DNA of 64,000 nucleotides, taken from positions 14,572,929 through 14,636,928 of the forward strand of contig CM019704.1 of assembly GCA_009760885.1 (NCBI GenBank). Reading direction: 5' to 3'. The notes beneath the pieces were generated by a model that worked only from the letters and a program-made list of their open reading frames with translations, ran no database searches and was not told where the DNA came from. The position numbers and the translations under genes were made by a program. The DNA comes from Achatina immaculata (lineage: Eukaryota > Mollusca > Gastropoda > Stylommatophora > Achatinidae). Positions 11,334 through 22,818 of the stretch are shown piece by piece. Each line of letters opens with the position of its first letter. Positions within the stretch are counted from its first letter, which is position 1.

Positions 11334-11607
11334 TATAGCAGCCTGGTTTGTTGAGTGGTTAAGTGCTCGGTCTACTAATCCGGTGATACTGGGTTCACAT
11401 CCCAACAATGGGCATTTCTTCTGCTATGACCACACGAAAAAGGCCACGGGGTCGACCCAGTCTCTAAAAATGGGTACCAGAGAAATCTGGAAAGGTAAAT
11501 GTGGCAGGTGTGATACTGATCACATTACACTCTCACGCGTCCAAGGTCTTGGAAATATGGGCAATATGAATTCATGGCACAGAAACGGAGATTTTACCTT
11601 TTTACCT
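11334..11607 (+). repeat. tRNA-headed SINE, copy 2
   Basis: The head reads GCCTGGTTTGTTGAGTGGTT (A box region) and GGGTTCACATCCCA (B box). It then has the shared core (GTCGACCCAGTCTCTAAAAA, TGGGTACCAGAGAAATCTGG), the TGATACTGATCACATTACAC segment and the CAAGGTCTTGGAAATATGGG tail. TTTGGAA flanks both sides (11327-11333 and 11608-11614) and is a plausible short target duplication. Confidence 0.85.
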
Positions 11608-11874
11608 TTTGGAACATGGATACTTTGGGTTAAGAATCTAATGTACAAATGGTCCCAGACTTAGAACGGACTTGAGTTACGACGATCCGATGATCCAGGA
11701 CCATCTGTACTTGTTCCTAATAGTTAGCTTGGAATGATCATCATTCTTGTACTCACAAGAATCTTGTTATAACCGGAAATTACACAATTACTATTATTAG
11801 GAGAAAAATAAAGAACATTTCCCAAGTGACGTTATATGAATATGCGGCAGAAATTAAAACACATACATGAACCA

Positions 11875-12275
11875 GGACACTTAACAAAACAGATGAGAAA
11901 CACTTAAATGCCTTTGAATGTAAATGCTACAGAAGAGACCTTCAAATATTATGGACACACAAAAAAGAACAAGTATATCCATACTACAAAAACTTAATAT
12001 TGAAGTAGGTTGGCTAGTAAGGAAGATTAAACAGAGAAAACCTAAATATTTTGGACACATTAAAAGTCATGATAATTTAGAGAAACCAGTCTTGGAAGGG
12101 TACATAATGGGAAAGAGAAAGAGAGGAAGACCAAGGCGAAGATGGCTGCAAGACATCATTGATGACCTGCGAATGAACGCATCAACAGCAGGGCATTTTT
12201 TTTTTACAACCGAGAGGCCTACAGGAGCTGTTAGGGAGGCAAAGTTCCGCAAGGGACATGCAAATTATTGACTGA
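11875..12275 (+). mobile_element. RTE-type LINE 3' fragment with TGAC tail
   Basis: This repeats the last third of the element near 1.6 and 40 kb: NKTDEKHLNAFECKCYRR, SISILQKLNIEVGWLVRK, GHIKSHDNLEKPVLEGYIMG, then KRGRPRRRWLQDIIDDLRM. A poly-T of nine disrupts the end. The tail is TGAC repeats rather than the TGAA seen in the sister copies. The 5' two thirds are absent. Confidence 0.88.
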
Positions 12276-14211
12276 CTGACTGACATGAGCAGTTAATTAG
12301 GAAAACAATAGAGACATGCTCAGATTAATATACATATATCTTGTAAAATAATGCTACAGCTCAGAGGCGAAGTCTCTTGAAAAAAAAAATTACAGTCTGG
12401 AAGAATAATTCCAAAACCTTTTCGACCTGCTGCCCCATTTTTCTGCCACGTCACGACTCTAGCTTCACCATAATAATACAAAAATGCAAACAAGCACCTC
12501 ATATGGTGCAAACTCCCCGTGCTGTTCCCTTTTCCTTCACCGCCTTCATGTATCTTCATACGAGGGGGTGGAGGCGATATCACTTAATTTAAGAACCACT
12601 CATCCAGAAAAAAAAAATCACTCACAAGATAATAACGCCTGAAGACAAAAGAATGTGACAGAATAAGGCAGGTTACAATGAATTGTGCTAGGTCACTCTT
12701 GAAGACAGACTGAATCCCTTGTCTGGATAGGGCCAATAAGCCCGTGCTATGACTGGCTATTCTTGGCAGAGACGGGTCCAGCAAGGAAATTTTGGGCACG
12801 GAAGTTTGTAAGTCGTCTCTAGATTTTGTCCGCTTAGAGTGATCTGGGTGCAGCGTTGTACAGTGTAGAAATAGATATCTAATTGTCCTTTTTAGGACAC
12901 AAAAGCAATGTTTGTGTAGTTAGTGTGAATGTAGGAATAGGTCTCTGACTGTCCTTTTAAGACACGTGTGAAGTTTCTGGTTAGACATGTTGCTGTGTGG
13001 AATTCCCAGTTGGATGAGTTCCTGAATGGAGGTTACTATGTTGCTTTGATTGATTACGTTCATTTCTGTGGCGAAGTCATATTCGCCGGAATGCTTTTGC
13101 GTCAATTGGTGTATTGTTGAATTTTCATGTGTTGTATTGATGACTCATCTTTCGTTATTCATCAGTTGATTCCATCGTCATTGTTCCTTCCATATTAAAC
13201 CTGTTGAATGGAATTGTAACTGTTGACTTGGCCTGTTGATTGGATCAACGTTTTCTGTTAGTGCTGTTGTACTTTTGCTGGACTGGTCAGTCGTGTTCAG
13301 TTGCCCCTTTTGTTGTAGTTTGAATAGTAAAGTGTTTCGCCCGGGTGAATATTTTTACTGTGCGTATAACAGAGTAACGGTTTACTTGCCAAGTATTGTT
13401 ACTTGTGTTGTTGAGTATACATACATGCAACAGTTAGGTGCCTAGGGTAGAGGCACACGCTACTTCACGTGTTGTAGTTTAGAGAGCACACACACATTTT
13501 TTTTTAAAAAAGTGGTGCCGTACAAGGCACATTCCGTTTCAAGAAAACATTTCCCCCGCTCTGCAGACAGATGAAATTGTCATGGATTTAAGACACACCA
13601 CTGACGGTACAGAAATAGTTCTATGTAAGTAAGAGTAATCTGCGGATCTGGCACGGATTTGAGCCAGGAATTTTTCAGTAACGTCACAGCTGATTACGGT
13701 GGAAAACCTGCAAGGCATGAATATTCGATTTTTCCCTCCTAGCCTTCGTCCAAATCATAGACACCGGACACGGGCAGTTATCGGCAGACAGTTCTAAGCC
13801 GTTTCTTACCCACTCACCAACAGAACCAGAATATGATGAGGGCTCCTGTCTTATGATATTGCTTACGCTTAACTTACCTTCCAGAGCCAACTAAACTAGT
13901 CTAGAGATGTGACATACCGGGCAGATAGCGCGAACAATGTAGAGAACTCACGGGATTACCGTGTCTTAGGTCTCACAAAGCACTGTTTCTGATTATGCAA
14001 TATAATGTGAAAACATGCGTCATATTTCCTTTATAAACGATGAAAAGACTTGCAATTTAAGGTACACATGTCGAACTAGCCACGCTTTGAAGAAAAATCG
14101 TTTAGTAATCCCGTTTCATAAGAAATAGCGTTTGCTCCTACATTTTCTTCATCTTTTGTCACAAAATATGTCCTTTTTTTCTGTTCAAAAGCTGTAATTA
14201 TTTTTTCCCTT
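12276..14211. other. No recognisable gene or element
   Basis: Open frames here (for example minus 12920-13105 and minus 13684-13890) match nothing I recognise and show no domain, signal peptide or codon bias that I can see. Short homopolymers occur at 12379 and 13498. It could hold decayed repeats. Confidence 0.4.
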
Positions 14212-14345
14212 CTTCTTCTTCTGCGTTCAGTTCCATATGCTTTGCCATCTCATCAAGGAGGCCGATGGCACCTTCTATATCTTTACCCTGCATGTTTTTG
14301 TATGATTAAGGTGCAAACCGACACGTTTACAACCGTGTGCTCTGA
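14212..14345 (-). mobile_element. LINE tail with (GAA)n and a possible Penelope-like 3' relic
   Basis: On the minus strand GCCATCGGCCTCCTTGATGA and HMELNA-like codons run into GAAGAAGAAGAAG, resembling the GAA-tailed LINE end near 15.8 kb. Immediately right of it, on the plus strand, GCATGTTTTTGTATGATTAA with a following CGACACG resembles the 3' UTR downstream of the Penelope-like element near 46.7 kb. Confidence 0.4.
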
Positions 14346-14454
14346 CAATTAATACAAATATACCAACTTTTGTTTTAAATAGTCTTAACATCTTGTTATC
14401 ACCGCTTTACTGCTGTGTGAGTGTGTGTGCGAGAGTGTAGTGTGTACATATATT

Positions 14455-14456
14455 TA

Positions 14457-14487
<31 letters not shown>

Positions 14488-14508
14488 TAAAAAGAGAGAG
14501 AGAGAGAT
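14455..14508. repeat. (TG)n / (GA)n microsatellite
   Basis: Alternating TG followed by GA units, with a short ATAAAA interruption. Confidence 0.95.
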
Positions 14509-15334
14509 GTGCGTATACTTATATCTAAAAACTATTCGTGACTCATGGCATGAATCTCATCCTCTGCCGGAGTCTTTCATATGTGCCCCCAGTTTTCCAC
14601 TTCCCCATGCCTCTGATTCGGTGATAACGTCTTTAATCCATCTCCACTCTTAGCTTAAATCCCCCACTCCAAACTCCTTCAGATCTCTTCCGACATCGCC
14701 TACTAATCTCAAGTAACAACCTTTCTCCAAGTCTTTACCGCATGTTATTTTCCATCCTTCAAAACCTACAAAATGTTAGTGCAAACCTGATGTAAGCACG
14801 ACCATGTATCTTCATAAACTATTCTTTCGTGACAAGGATAAACATTTTCCCTGAGTTCAGCTATTTAAGAAGAAACAGTTTCTCGTTGACGAGTTGTTTA
14901 AACAGTTGCGCAAGGTGCAAAGACTGTATGCATCCATTAGCAGAACAGGTCTTCAGGGAGTTGTGGCGTTTATATTATTTGTTAATGGTTTGAATTTCTG
15001 CACGGACAATGTATTCCCTTCACAGAAATCCTTGAAGACTTCAAGATATTATGTCAGTTAAACCGTGTCTGCATCATGAATCTATAATTAATCTCTGCCG
15101 TCTATGTGACTATTTTCGGGGGGTTTTTTTTGGCGGGGGGGGGGGGCAGTTTTCTTCTGTAAAGAGTGCTACAGCTTTTCTCCCGTATAATAGTTGTCAT
15201 CCACTGATTTCAGTGAAGATCTGTTGTTGAATCATCGTTTATTTACATTTTTCTTTGTGTTTTCATTGCCATGAAAATTCACAAAGTTCAATAAAGCAGC
15301 CATATAGTGAATACCCGCTTACAATAACATCCAA
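14509..15334. other. No recognisable gene; poly-G near 15120-15147
   Basis: No coding or element signal seen. A G-rich run (GGCGGGGGGGGGGGGC) near 15133 is the only marked feature. Confidence 0.4.
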
Positions 15335-15800
15335 TGAAATGAAGAAGCAGACTGACTGGCAAAAAAGGGATGAAGAATCCGACAGACTACTAGAAGCACA
15401 ACATATGACTAAATTTTTTAAAAAATAACTAAAAGTCACGTATAAAGAAAGACAAATGGACAAAGCAACACCTCACGGCAAAAACTGATGACGAATATTA
15501 CATACTCTCAAGAAATGACCGAGTGACAATCTTCACACTCAGAACAGGACATTTCAAGCTAGGACATCATTTATACCAGAAGCTGAAAATTGCCACGACA
15601 GACATATGCACCTGCAGCAAAAAGCACCACGTCCTCCATAGTTGCCAGCCACACAACTCATTCAGGCAAAGGACCTGGCTAGGCCCCATACACAGTAAAA
15701 GAAAAGCTCTACGGTGATGCTGAAAACCTGAGACGAACTGTCGCATTTGTGAGAAAGGCTTTCGTCGACGTCTGAGCAAATGAAGAAGAAGAAGAAGATC
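15335..15800 (+). mobile_element. LINE 3' end with zinc-type C-terminus and (GAA)n tail
   Basis: The frame at 15523-15717 reads TLRTGHFKLGHHLYQKLKIA, then ICTCSKKHHVLHSC, a CxC...HxxxC arrangement. This is the standard end of one large invertebrate LINE group, in which an LRTGH(C/N)RL block precedes a small zinc-binding region. Fragments of the preceding part (KQTDWQKRDEESDRLL, ERQMDKATP) lie upstream with stops. The element stops in GAAGAAGAAGAAG at 15780-15796. Confidence 0.75.
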
Positions 15801-16734
15801 CGTGTAAGATAATTCAGAAAAGCAACTGATAACTAACCCAAATGAAGTACCTTTCCCTTGTAAATAAATAACAAACATCTGATTTTGAAATGAGCTACAT
15901 CTGTGAACTTTGACCTAGGATTGGCCAGAAAGGAAAAAACAACTGATCTTTCTACTGTATCTTTCACATAGGGTAGGCAAGGCCTGAAAGTCTACGACGC
16001 AGAAACTGTATTGCCAGTGCTGCAGTGACATGAACTCTGCTAGGGATAATGACAATGGCACTCACACATCCCTGAAACTGAAAATAGTAATATCCGTTTT
16101 CTTTCACAAATTTCATTACCGTGGGTTCTTTTTATTCCCCAGACATATATTGTTGTGTTTCTATTTCCCCTGTGCACTTGCAGTTCGGCATCAACTGTCC
16201 CTAATCGTATGCAATGGATAGTTGGTACATTTTTACAGGTTTTAATCTGAAAATCTTTGAACCGATGTTAATATTGTAGTTTCTTTGTTTAATTTATGAA
16301 TATTTCTTTAAATTTTACTAGAAACATTCTTTGCTGTGCCAAATCTGGTATCTATATTTCATAAATTGTGGTGGTAATAAATAGTGTTGGCATACCTCTC
16401 TCTGTTTCTCTTTCTCTCTCTTGTCTCCCCCTCCTTTCCCCAACTAGTCTTTCTTTTGTTCTTCCTTATAATCCTGAAACTTGTTAGTCTTTCCTACCAT
16501 CATATATTTTATATACACTTTTGTTAGTGAAACGTTCATACGGAATCAAATTCAATAACAATTTTCATGTGCGCTATACTGTTTTGTTAAGCGCTTATTG
16601 TTTCGCTTTCTGTGTCCCTTGGATGCAGTGCAAATAATTTTAGATTACTCATTCCTGAAGTTTCGCGCTGAAAGGCTTTAAGAACCATGTTCTACATTAT
16701 GTCCTATCTTTAATATTTATAATCGTGCCTTCCT
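15801..16734. other. No recognisable gene or element
   Basis: A+T-rich sequence with a TC-rich patch near 16396-16440. No supported feature. Confidence 0.4.
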
Positions 16735-16875
16735 TTTACTGCTCCATCAGATCAGCCAAATTCAGATATTTGTCTATTGTTCTTCCTCTAATCTCCTTTC
16801 TTCTCTTGAGTTTTCCCATGATCTCAGGTTCTCAGCTTCCATCTTCTAATGACACGTCCAAAATAACATGTTTCT
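16735..16875 (-). mobile_element. Possible LINE RT C-terminal scrap
   Basis: The minus strand reads EIMGKLKRRKEIRGRTIDKY followed by LADLME, resembling the basic GRxxxR block at the end of RTE-like proteins. It is short and decayed, so the call is weak. Confidence 0.4.
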
Positions 16876-17125
16876 GAACGGAAGTTAAAAGTTGAAATTT
16901 TAAATAAGAACTAGTAATCTGCTTGAATTAGCTCCTTTCCTGCGTAATCTTAAAGAGTTTGTTTTTGTTTTTGTAAATCAGCAACTTTGGCTTATTAAAA
17001 ATTATAGCACAGAAATGTAACGAAATAAAAATGTGGTTTATCTAAGCATACTTCTGTGACATAACGAAAATTCTGCTACTTCAGAGAGCAGAATAGCTAC
17101 ACTACTGGTCAAATGTTTCAGCCCT

Positions 17126-17279
17126 TCAGACACCTGACTGGCTGGCGCTCTGGGTCAGAACTCTCAGAGCTCTGTAAATTGCTGGAATTCCCCTGGCCCC
17201 ACCGTGATTTGAATCACACTCTCCTGTGTGACACAGAATCTTGAAACACATCTTAGCTATTTTGCCACACTCGGCTAGT
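17126..17279 (-). repeat. Possible tRNA-derived SINE relic
   Basis: The minus strand reads CTAGCCGAGTGTGGCAAAAT (A-box-like) and, about 50 bases later, GTGTGATTCAAATCACGG (B-box-like), then a GGGGCCAGGGGAATTCC body. It lacks the core of the main SINE family. No tRNA acceptor stem closes, so it is not a tRNA gene. Confidence 0.4.
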
Positions 17280-17934
17280 GTTAGAAGTGACAAAACTGAG
17301 CTACTTATGTTTTTGTAACTGCTCACTGAGCATGCTCCACACCCAACAGCAAGCTCTTCTGCTTCTGAATGATTCAGACAGTTGTTCTCTTTCTCATTTT
17401 TTTTTATAATAAACATCTCTTCAACTGTTGGTCATTGCAAGTAATCCTTGCAAAGCTTCTTACCACAATGTACGGCTTTCAACATTCTTGTCAGGAACTA
17501 TATCACCATTGTCTCTTAAGTTCAGTGCCCATGAATCGCTCTAATGTGACAAATATTTTCAGACATCAGAGAGTAGAGACACAATGAGCTTGTAATTACG
17601 ACTGGTATGTGTGAAAAGTGTCTTTTGTTAGTATTCCTCTATAATTACCTTCTCAACAATTCTTGTCGGCCTTTTATTTTCACATTAATGACACCTAATT
17701 ACCTTTCCCATAGCCTCAGCATTGGGGAAAAAAATCCATTCGGCTTAGTTCATAACTCTTTCCAATTCTCCTCACAATTTATTGAGAAAGGCCCCCTTGC
17801 TCAAACCGATCAATTCAAAATCTAAAACTTGCTTGTGCAAAGGAAATTAATGGAAAAAAGTCGTGGAGCACGAATCTCTTGTGTCTTTTACAACTTAACG
17901 AACACGCCAGTTATTATATGTAACATAATATTGT
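17280..17934. other. No recognisable gene or element
   Basis: Open frames of 60-75 codons here show nothing recognisable. Confidence 0.4.
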
Positions 17935-18242
17935 AATAACACACAGGTATGTATGTAAAATCCACGTTTCCATGCCATTAAGGCATATTGGGGATAAGGT
18001 GTTAGGATCGTTATTTCCAAGACCTTCGGCACATGAAAATGTGATGCGGTCAGTATCACGCCTGGTAACATTTACTTTCCCAGTTTTCTCTTGTACCCAT
18101 TTTCTGGAGGCTGGGTGGACCCCTGGGCCTTTTTGGTGTGGTAGTACCAGAAAAAAATCCCAACTGCTGGTACTTGAACCCGGTATCACTGGATTCGTAG
18201 ACAGAGCGCCTAACCACTCAGCCAGCCAGGCTGCCAATAACA
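17935..18242 (-). repeat. tRNA-headed SINE, copy 3 (most complete)
   Basis: On the minus strand the copy runs from a tRNA-like head (B box GGGTTCAAGTACC near 18170-18182) through the CCACCCAGCCTCCAGAAAAT / GGGTACAAGAG core, the CTGACCGCATCACATTTTCA segment and a CCTAACACCTTATCCCCAAT tail, to an ACATACATAC end. AATAACA lies on both sides (17935-17941 and 18236-18242) as a likely 7-bp target duplication, giving a 294-bp body. Confidence 0.87.
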
Positions 18243-18858
18243 TATCAATACCATAAATTACATAGGAAAAGAAAAGATTCAAATCTTACTCCTCTTGTTC
18301 TTGTTCTATCTGCATGCAACTGCGAGCAGATGTTCTTAACAGCGGATGCATTGACGATGATGAACCACAGCATCTGTCATGCGAACAGAAAATGACTGTC
18401 AGTACATTGGAAAGCTGTACAGAACCGTTGTTTCATCGTTCATGTTTTGTTCTTCCCCTGTTTTTAAATTACAACCATCCCCTATTCATTCGTCGCATGG
18501 TTCGCTGTTTCGTCATGTTTCACCGCCAACTTTCTCATTCGTGGTCCTGAGAATTAAGAAGGTAGAGCATTTTCTAGGAGTTTCTGTCATCTCGCCGAAG
18601 TGAGTAGATGCATGCTTCTCGTGAGACAGCATCATCATTTCTTCTTTCATGTGAATCAAAATATTAAAGATAGACTTTTGTTCACTGCAGTATTGTAGCA
18701 TTGTATAATTAAAGGTAAGTTTTTGTTCAACTTTTCTTCTTTAGGATTTACAAGCAGTTGCAAGCAAAATACAAAGCGCTATTTACGTTTTTCGGTGGCT
18801 ACAAAGCATTAGCAAGCTTAATGAAGGATATGCTTCGCCATTCGTCAGTCTTCTGGGC
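18243..18858. other. No recognisable gene or element
   Basis: No supported coding or repeat signal. Confidence 0.4.
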
Positions 18859-19456
18859 CTTAGCTAATGAATAAGTAGGGGGGAGAGAGAAGGAGTAATC
18901 CTATATTAAAAAGAAAAAAAAACCTTAGCTAATGAATAAGTGGGGGGGGGGAGAGAGAAGGAGTAATCCTATATTAAAAAGAAAAAAAACCTTAGCTAAT
19001 GAATAAGTGGGGGGGGGGGGGAGAGAGAAGGAGTAATCCTATATTAAAAAGAAAAAAAACCTTAGCTAATGAATAAGTAGGGGGGGAGAGAGAAGGAGTA
19101 ATCCTATATTAAAAAGAAAAAAAACCTTAGCTAATGAATAAGTGGGGGGGGGGGGGGAGAGAGAAGGAGTAATCCTATATTAAAAAAAAAAAACCTTAGC
19201 TAATGAATAAGTAGGGGGGAGAGAGAAGGAGTAATCCTATATTAAAAAAAAAAAAACCTTAGCTAATGAATAAGTGGGGGGGGGGGGAGAGAAGGAGTAA
19301 TCCTATATTAAAAAGAAAAAAAACCTTAGCTAATGAATAAGTGGGGGGGAGAGAGAAGGAGTAATCCTATATTAAAAAGAAAAAAAACCTTAGCTAATGA
19401 ATAAGTGGGGGGGGGGGGAGAGAGAAGGAGTAATCCTATATTAAAAAGAAAAAAAC
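18859..19456. repeat. Nine-copy minisatellite with variable G and A runs
   Basis: Nine units of about 60-70 bp follow the pattern CCTTAGCTAATGAATAAGT, a G run of 5-15, GAGAGAAGGAGTAATCC, TATATTAAAAA, then a poly-A-rich end. The non-homopolymer parts are nearly identical in every unit. Length differences come almost only from the G and A runs. The array stops cleanly at CCTGGACAGATTAG. Confidence 0.97.
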
Positions 19457-20544
19457 CTGGACAGATTAGATCTGAAATTCATTCATATGTCTGAGTGCTA
19501 TACTGACTTCCGTTGGTGACTGAGTCTCAACTTTGCGCATTGATAGGTATTTATAATCATTGCCTTTCTTGTCTTGTGCCATTTATTCAGTCCGTTTAGA
19601 AATTTAATGTCTTGCTCTCCGTGTCGTTCTCTGCCAGGTTCCATAATTTCTTAGCTAAACCATAACCATAAAATCTGACTAATCAGCTGTCCCTTAGCTA
19701 AATATTATCCACAGAAGTGGACTACACAGTTGTTCTTTAACTACATTTGAACCACAAAAGCTGACTAATCACGTGTCCTTTAACTTCTCTTTTCCCATGA
19801 CATGTCCAAAGAAAATGTCACTGTCCTTGACGCGTGGTTTTCATTAAGTTTTCCACATTCTGCATTTTCTCTTATCTGAAATGACGTCATAAAAAATTGA
19901 GCGTGTCGGTATCAGATACCGGCTGACACAAGCGTAAAATATTGTGTAATGTTGGAAGAGCCAATCGACTTGGGGTTCTACAATGGGAGAGCAAGCATGG
20001 GTTGCCCTGTGGCATAAGACAAGGAATATCAGTCATAACTCCGAAGTACACTGATAATGAATTCTGGAAACAGAAAGAACGGCACACGATAACGTCTGAT
20101 GGAGAATCTTTATATACACAAATATATTAAAACGTCCAAGTTATTAATAAGCGAACCGTTGCGGACATGGTAGCGTCAGGGTTGGCAAACCAAAGTCAAC
20201 AAGATCGTGCCCGGCCTCTGCCCCCACTAACAGGCCCACCCTGGCTAACGGGCCACGGGTCGTAACAATGCACACGCTCGGCTTTTTAGCTCCACTCAGG
20301 GGCTGAAACAAAAGAAAAAATAGCCGCTGTACCCCGCTCCCAAGCAGACACGATGCCCTGCCTCAACATCTTCGTCACATCGGCTGCAAAGAACAGCAGC
20401 TCGTAGTTCCAGACAGAAAGAGGAAGAAGAAGAAGATCTGTATGAATGTGTGTTATGCGTGCGTGAGTACACGCGTGTTTATATCTACATTAGAGAAGCG
20501 AAGAGATCAAACGCACAGGTCATGAAAGAGGCATAAGAAGAGAG
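19457..20544. other. No gene; a GAAGAAGAAGAAG tail near 20428
   Basis: The stretch at about 20200-20440 is richer in C+G and ends in AGGAAGAAGAAGAAGAT. It may be the truncated 3' end of a GAA-tailed LINE, but I could not read a conserved protein block in it. Confidence 0.35.
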
Positions 20545-20805
20545 ACAACCAATAACAACACTCTGGAAGAGATAATTCAAACTGATAGGACACGTCATGA
20601 GAGCAGGTGAACTAAATATCTGATAACAATAGGGATTACAGAGGGCAAACGTGACCGAGGAAGACAAAGAGAGGTGATATTTGGACTGATGAAGTGGATT
20701 GGAGAAAGAACACCAGTCCTGCTCATAATTAACACCCAGAATAAAGAATTGTGGAAAAGCATGGCCGCTAACGCCTGTCGGAATGGCACTGGATAGAGAG
20801 AAGGA
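20545..20805 (+). mobile_element. LINE RT 3' fragment
   Basis: The plus strand reads LIGHVMRAGELNI, then GRQREVIFGLMKWIGERTPV, then LWKSMAANACRNGTG and a stop, across small frame changes. These are the GHVMR, GR-rich and WxSM(I/A)ANA blocks that close one RTE-like family. The element near 62.7-64 kb is related. Confidence 0.75.
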
Positions 20806-21799
20806 GAGCGAAGGTTACTGTGTGCTAAAGCCACTGATGCCAGGGCCAACTAACCATATAGAAGATCTCTATGGCCCCCAAGTCAAACGTAATGTAGTTT
20901 TGTTCCTGATTTTCATTCTACGCCTGCAGTTCAGCCACCGTGGCCCACTTCCCATTAAACGCGACTGCTCATACGAAACCACATTCATCTACTCGCCACC
21001 AAAGAACATCTTGCTCACAATCCCAGTGAGACAGAACAATAACAACACGTCTATAAAAATAATTATCCCGCACACAACGACCGACTTTCCTATTGCCTCC
21101 CTTCACTACCTAACAGACAGTGTAATTATAAACAAGACATCCGGTTTTCTCGCATAAGCCATAGGCACATACCCAGAAGTGCTCTTTGGTGACCTGTACC
21201 TGACGTCGTTAGGAAAGCTTAGACTTTCAAACTCAAACCATGTTTCCCCACATAACAGACGCTAGATCAATGCGTATATTTATTTTCACATTCTGCAGTA
21301 ATCTCATTCGATTATCATCTTATCTTGCCTTATCGTAAACCCTCCTTCTTTCATAAATCGAGTAAGGGAACAAAACCTTTCACCGTATCCACAAACTTTG
21401 CAAATAACATCCCAGCTCAGACTGTTCTATGCCCTCTTTGACTGCTAGGCCCAGAGCGCAAAGTAAAAAAAAAACACTCAACACAATACAATATGAAGTG
21501 GCATTTATACTTCTTCTGTCGCATAAAGCTAGATAAATGAAAAGTAATTAAATCAGTTTTATGTTTCTCTTACTGTCTATTTTCATGTTCTTTTCCTTCT
21601 ATTTTTTTCTGGCCCGGGGGGGGGGGGAGAAGAGATAGAGACTTATTTAAATTAATTCTAATCTCTAAAGCAGTATTATCATCTAGATAGTTTTTTTTTA
21701 AACACGGGGAAACAGGGGAGAGAATGAAGTGGATTCTGCACAACTTTTCCTGGAAGAGATAACCCAGGAAACTAGTTTTCAATATACTACTGAGAATTT
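20806..21799. other. No recognisable gene; poly-G near 21616
   Basis: The 124-codon open frame at 20783-21157 overlaps the end of the LINE fragment and shows no recognisable domain. Nothing else is supported. Confidence 0.4.
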
Positions 21800-22185
21800 G
21801 TGAAAATTATATAGATTCATATAAATCACGGAGGGCGATCTGGTACTCAAAACAACATATAGATTCATACAAATCACAGGAGGGGGAGGGCGATTTGGTA
21901 CTCAAGGTAACATATAGATTCATACAAGTTGGAAGGAAACGGGGATTCACAGAACATAAAGATTCAAACAAGTCATGGGGGAGAAGGAGAACTCCGACAA
22001 CAGACTTATACAAGTAATGGGGGGGACGACTCTGACAACATATAGATTCATACAAGTCGGGAGTAAGAGAGAACTTAGACAACATATACAGCAGATGTAA
22101 TACATCGGGGTAAGAGGGGTCTTAGACTTAACATATACATTCATTCAAGGCTTGGGTAAAAGAGGACCTAGACAACATGAGTCAA
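21800..22185. repeat. Degenerate tandem repeat, about eight units
   Basis: Units of about 40-56 bp share ACATATAGATTCATACAAGT, then a G-rich spacer and a GAC/ACTC-AACA end. Divergence is higher than in the minisatellite at 18.9 kb. The repeat keeps a minus-strand frame (LYESICC...) through several units, but this is a by-product of the repeat. Confidence 0.9.
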
Positions 22186-22279
22186 AGGGAAAACTCAAAT
22201 AACGAATATTTTCACCAATCTCTATTGCAGCTATTCTCTTGATCTCTTTCCTTCTACTTTCCCTCTAGTATAGTTTGCA

Positions 22280-22438
22280 CTGGGCTCACCTGGGCAAGAG
22301 CGGAAAAAAGGCTTAAGGACAGGCTTTTGTGGAAAACACTTGCGGAAGCCCCATGTGTCTTGAGCACCTAAGGTTCAGTCAGAGAGAGAGAAAGAGAAAG
22401 AGAGTTTTTTATTATCGTATAGCCGCTCGGGTGTGTGC

Positions 22439-22475
<37 letters not shown>
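22280..22475 (+). mobile_element. LINE 3' end with (GA)n tail, copy A
   Basis: GGCTCACCTGGGCAAGAGCG through GTGGAAAACACTTGCGGAAG and AGCACCTAAGGTTC leads into GA repeats. The same stretch occurs inverted at 29440-29545, where it directly follows an RT C-terminus. This is the 3' untranslated end of that LINE. A second GA run follows at 22444-22473. Confidence 0.8.
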
Positions 22476-22477
<2 letters not shown>

Positions 22478-22755
22478 GCATATTTTAAATGTCCGGTCCC
22501 TATACTTTCCATTATTTCTCCTTGCAATTTCAACTACTTTAATACTCCGTTTTCTTTTCTGCCCATAGAATGCGCCACAATCTGTATACTCATGTTTTCT
22601 TTCTCATTTTCTTATTTAATGTCTATCCAGCTATCTAGCTGATCAAGACACTCTTCTACCTCTATGTGGCGTCCTCTGATTAGGCTTATTGTCCAGTACC
22701 GTCTTTACGTGCAGTTATTCCGTTTGTCGTTGTGCTTAGTATCTAATAAACAAAT

Positions 22756-22818
22756 GTGGCTAAAGTCTTGGAAATATGGGCCTAACACTGTATCCCCAAT
22801 ATGTCTTAATGGCATGGA
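22756..22818 (+). repeat. SINE tail fragment, copy 4
   Basis: CTAAAGTCTTGGAAATATGG then CCTAACACTGTATCCCCAAT and TTAATGGCATGGA match the 3' part of SINE copy 3. The head and core are missing. Confidence 0.8.

Noticed and set aside
18859..19456. Regular repeats that could suggest a CRISPR array
   Set aside because: Units are head-to-tail with no unique spacers, carry homopolymer runs, and sit in an animal-type repeat landscape with no Cas genes.
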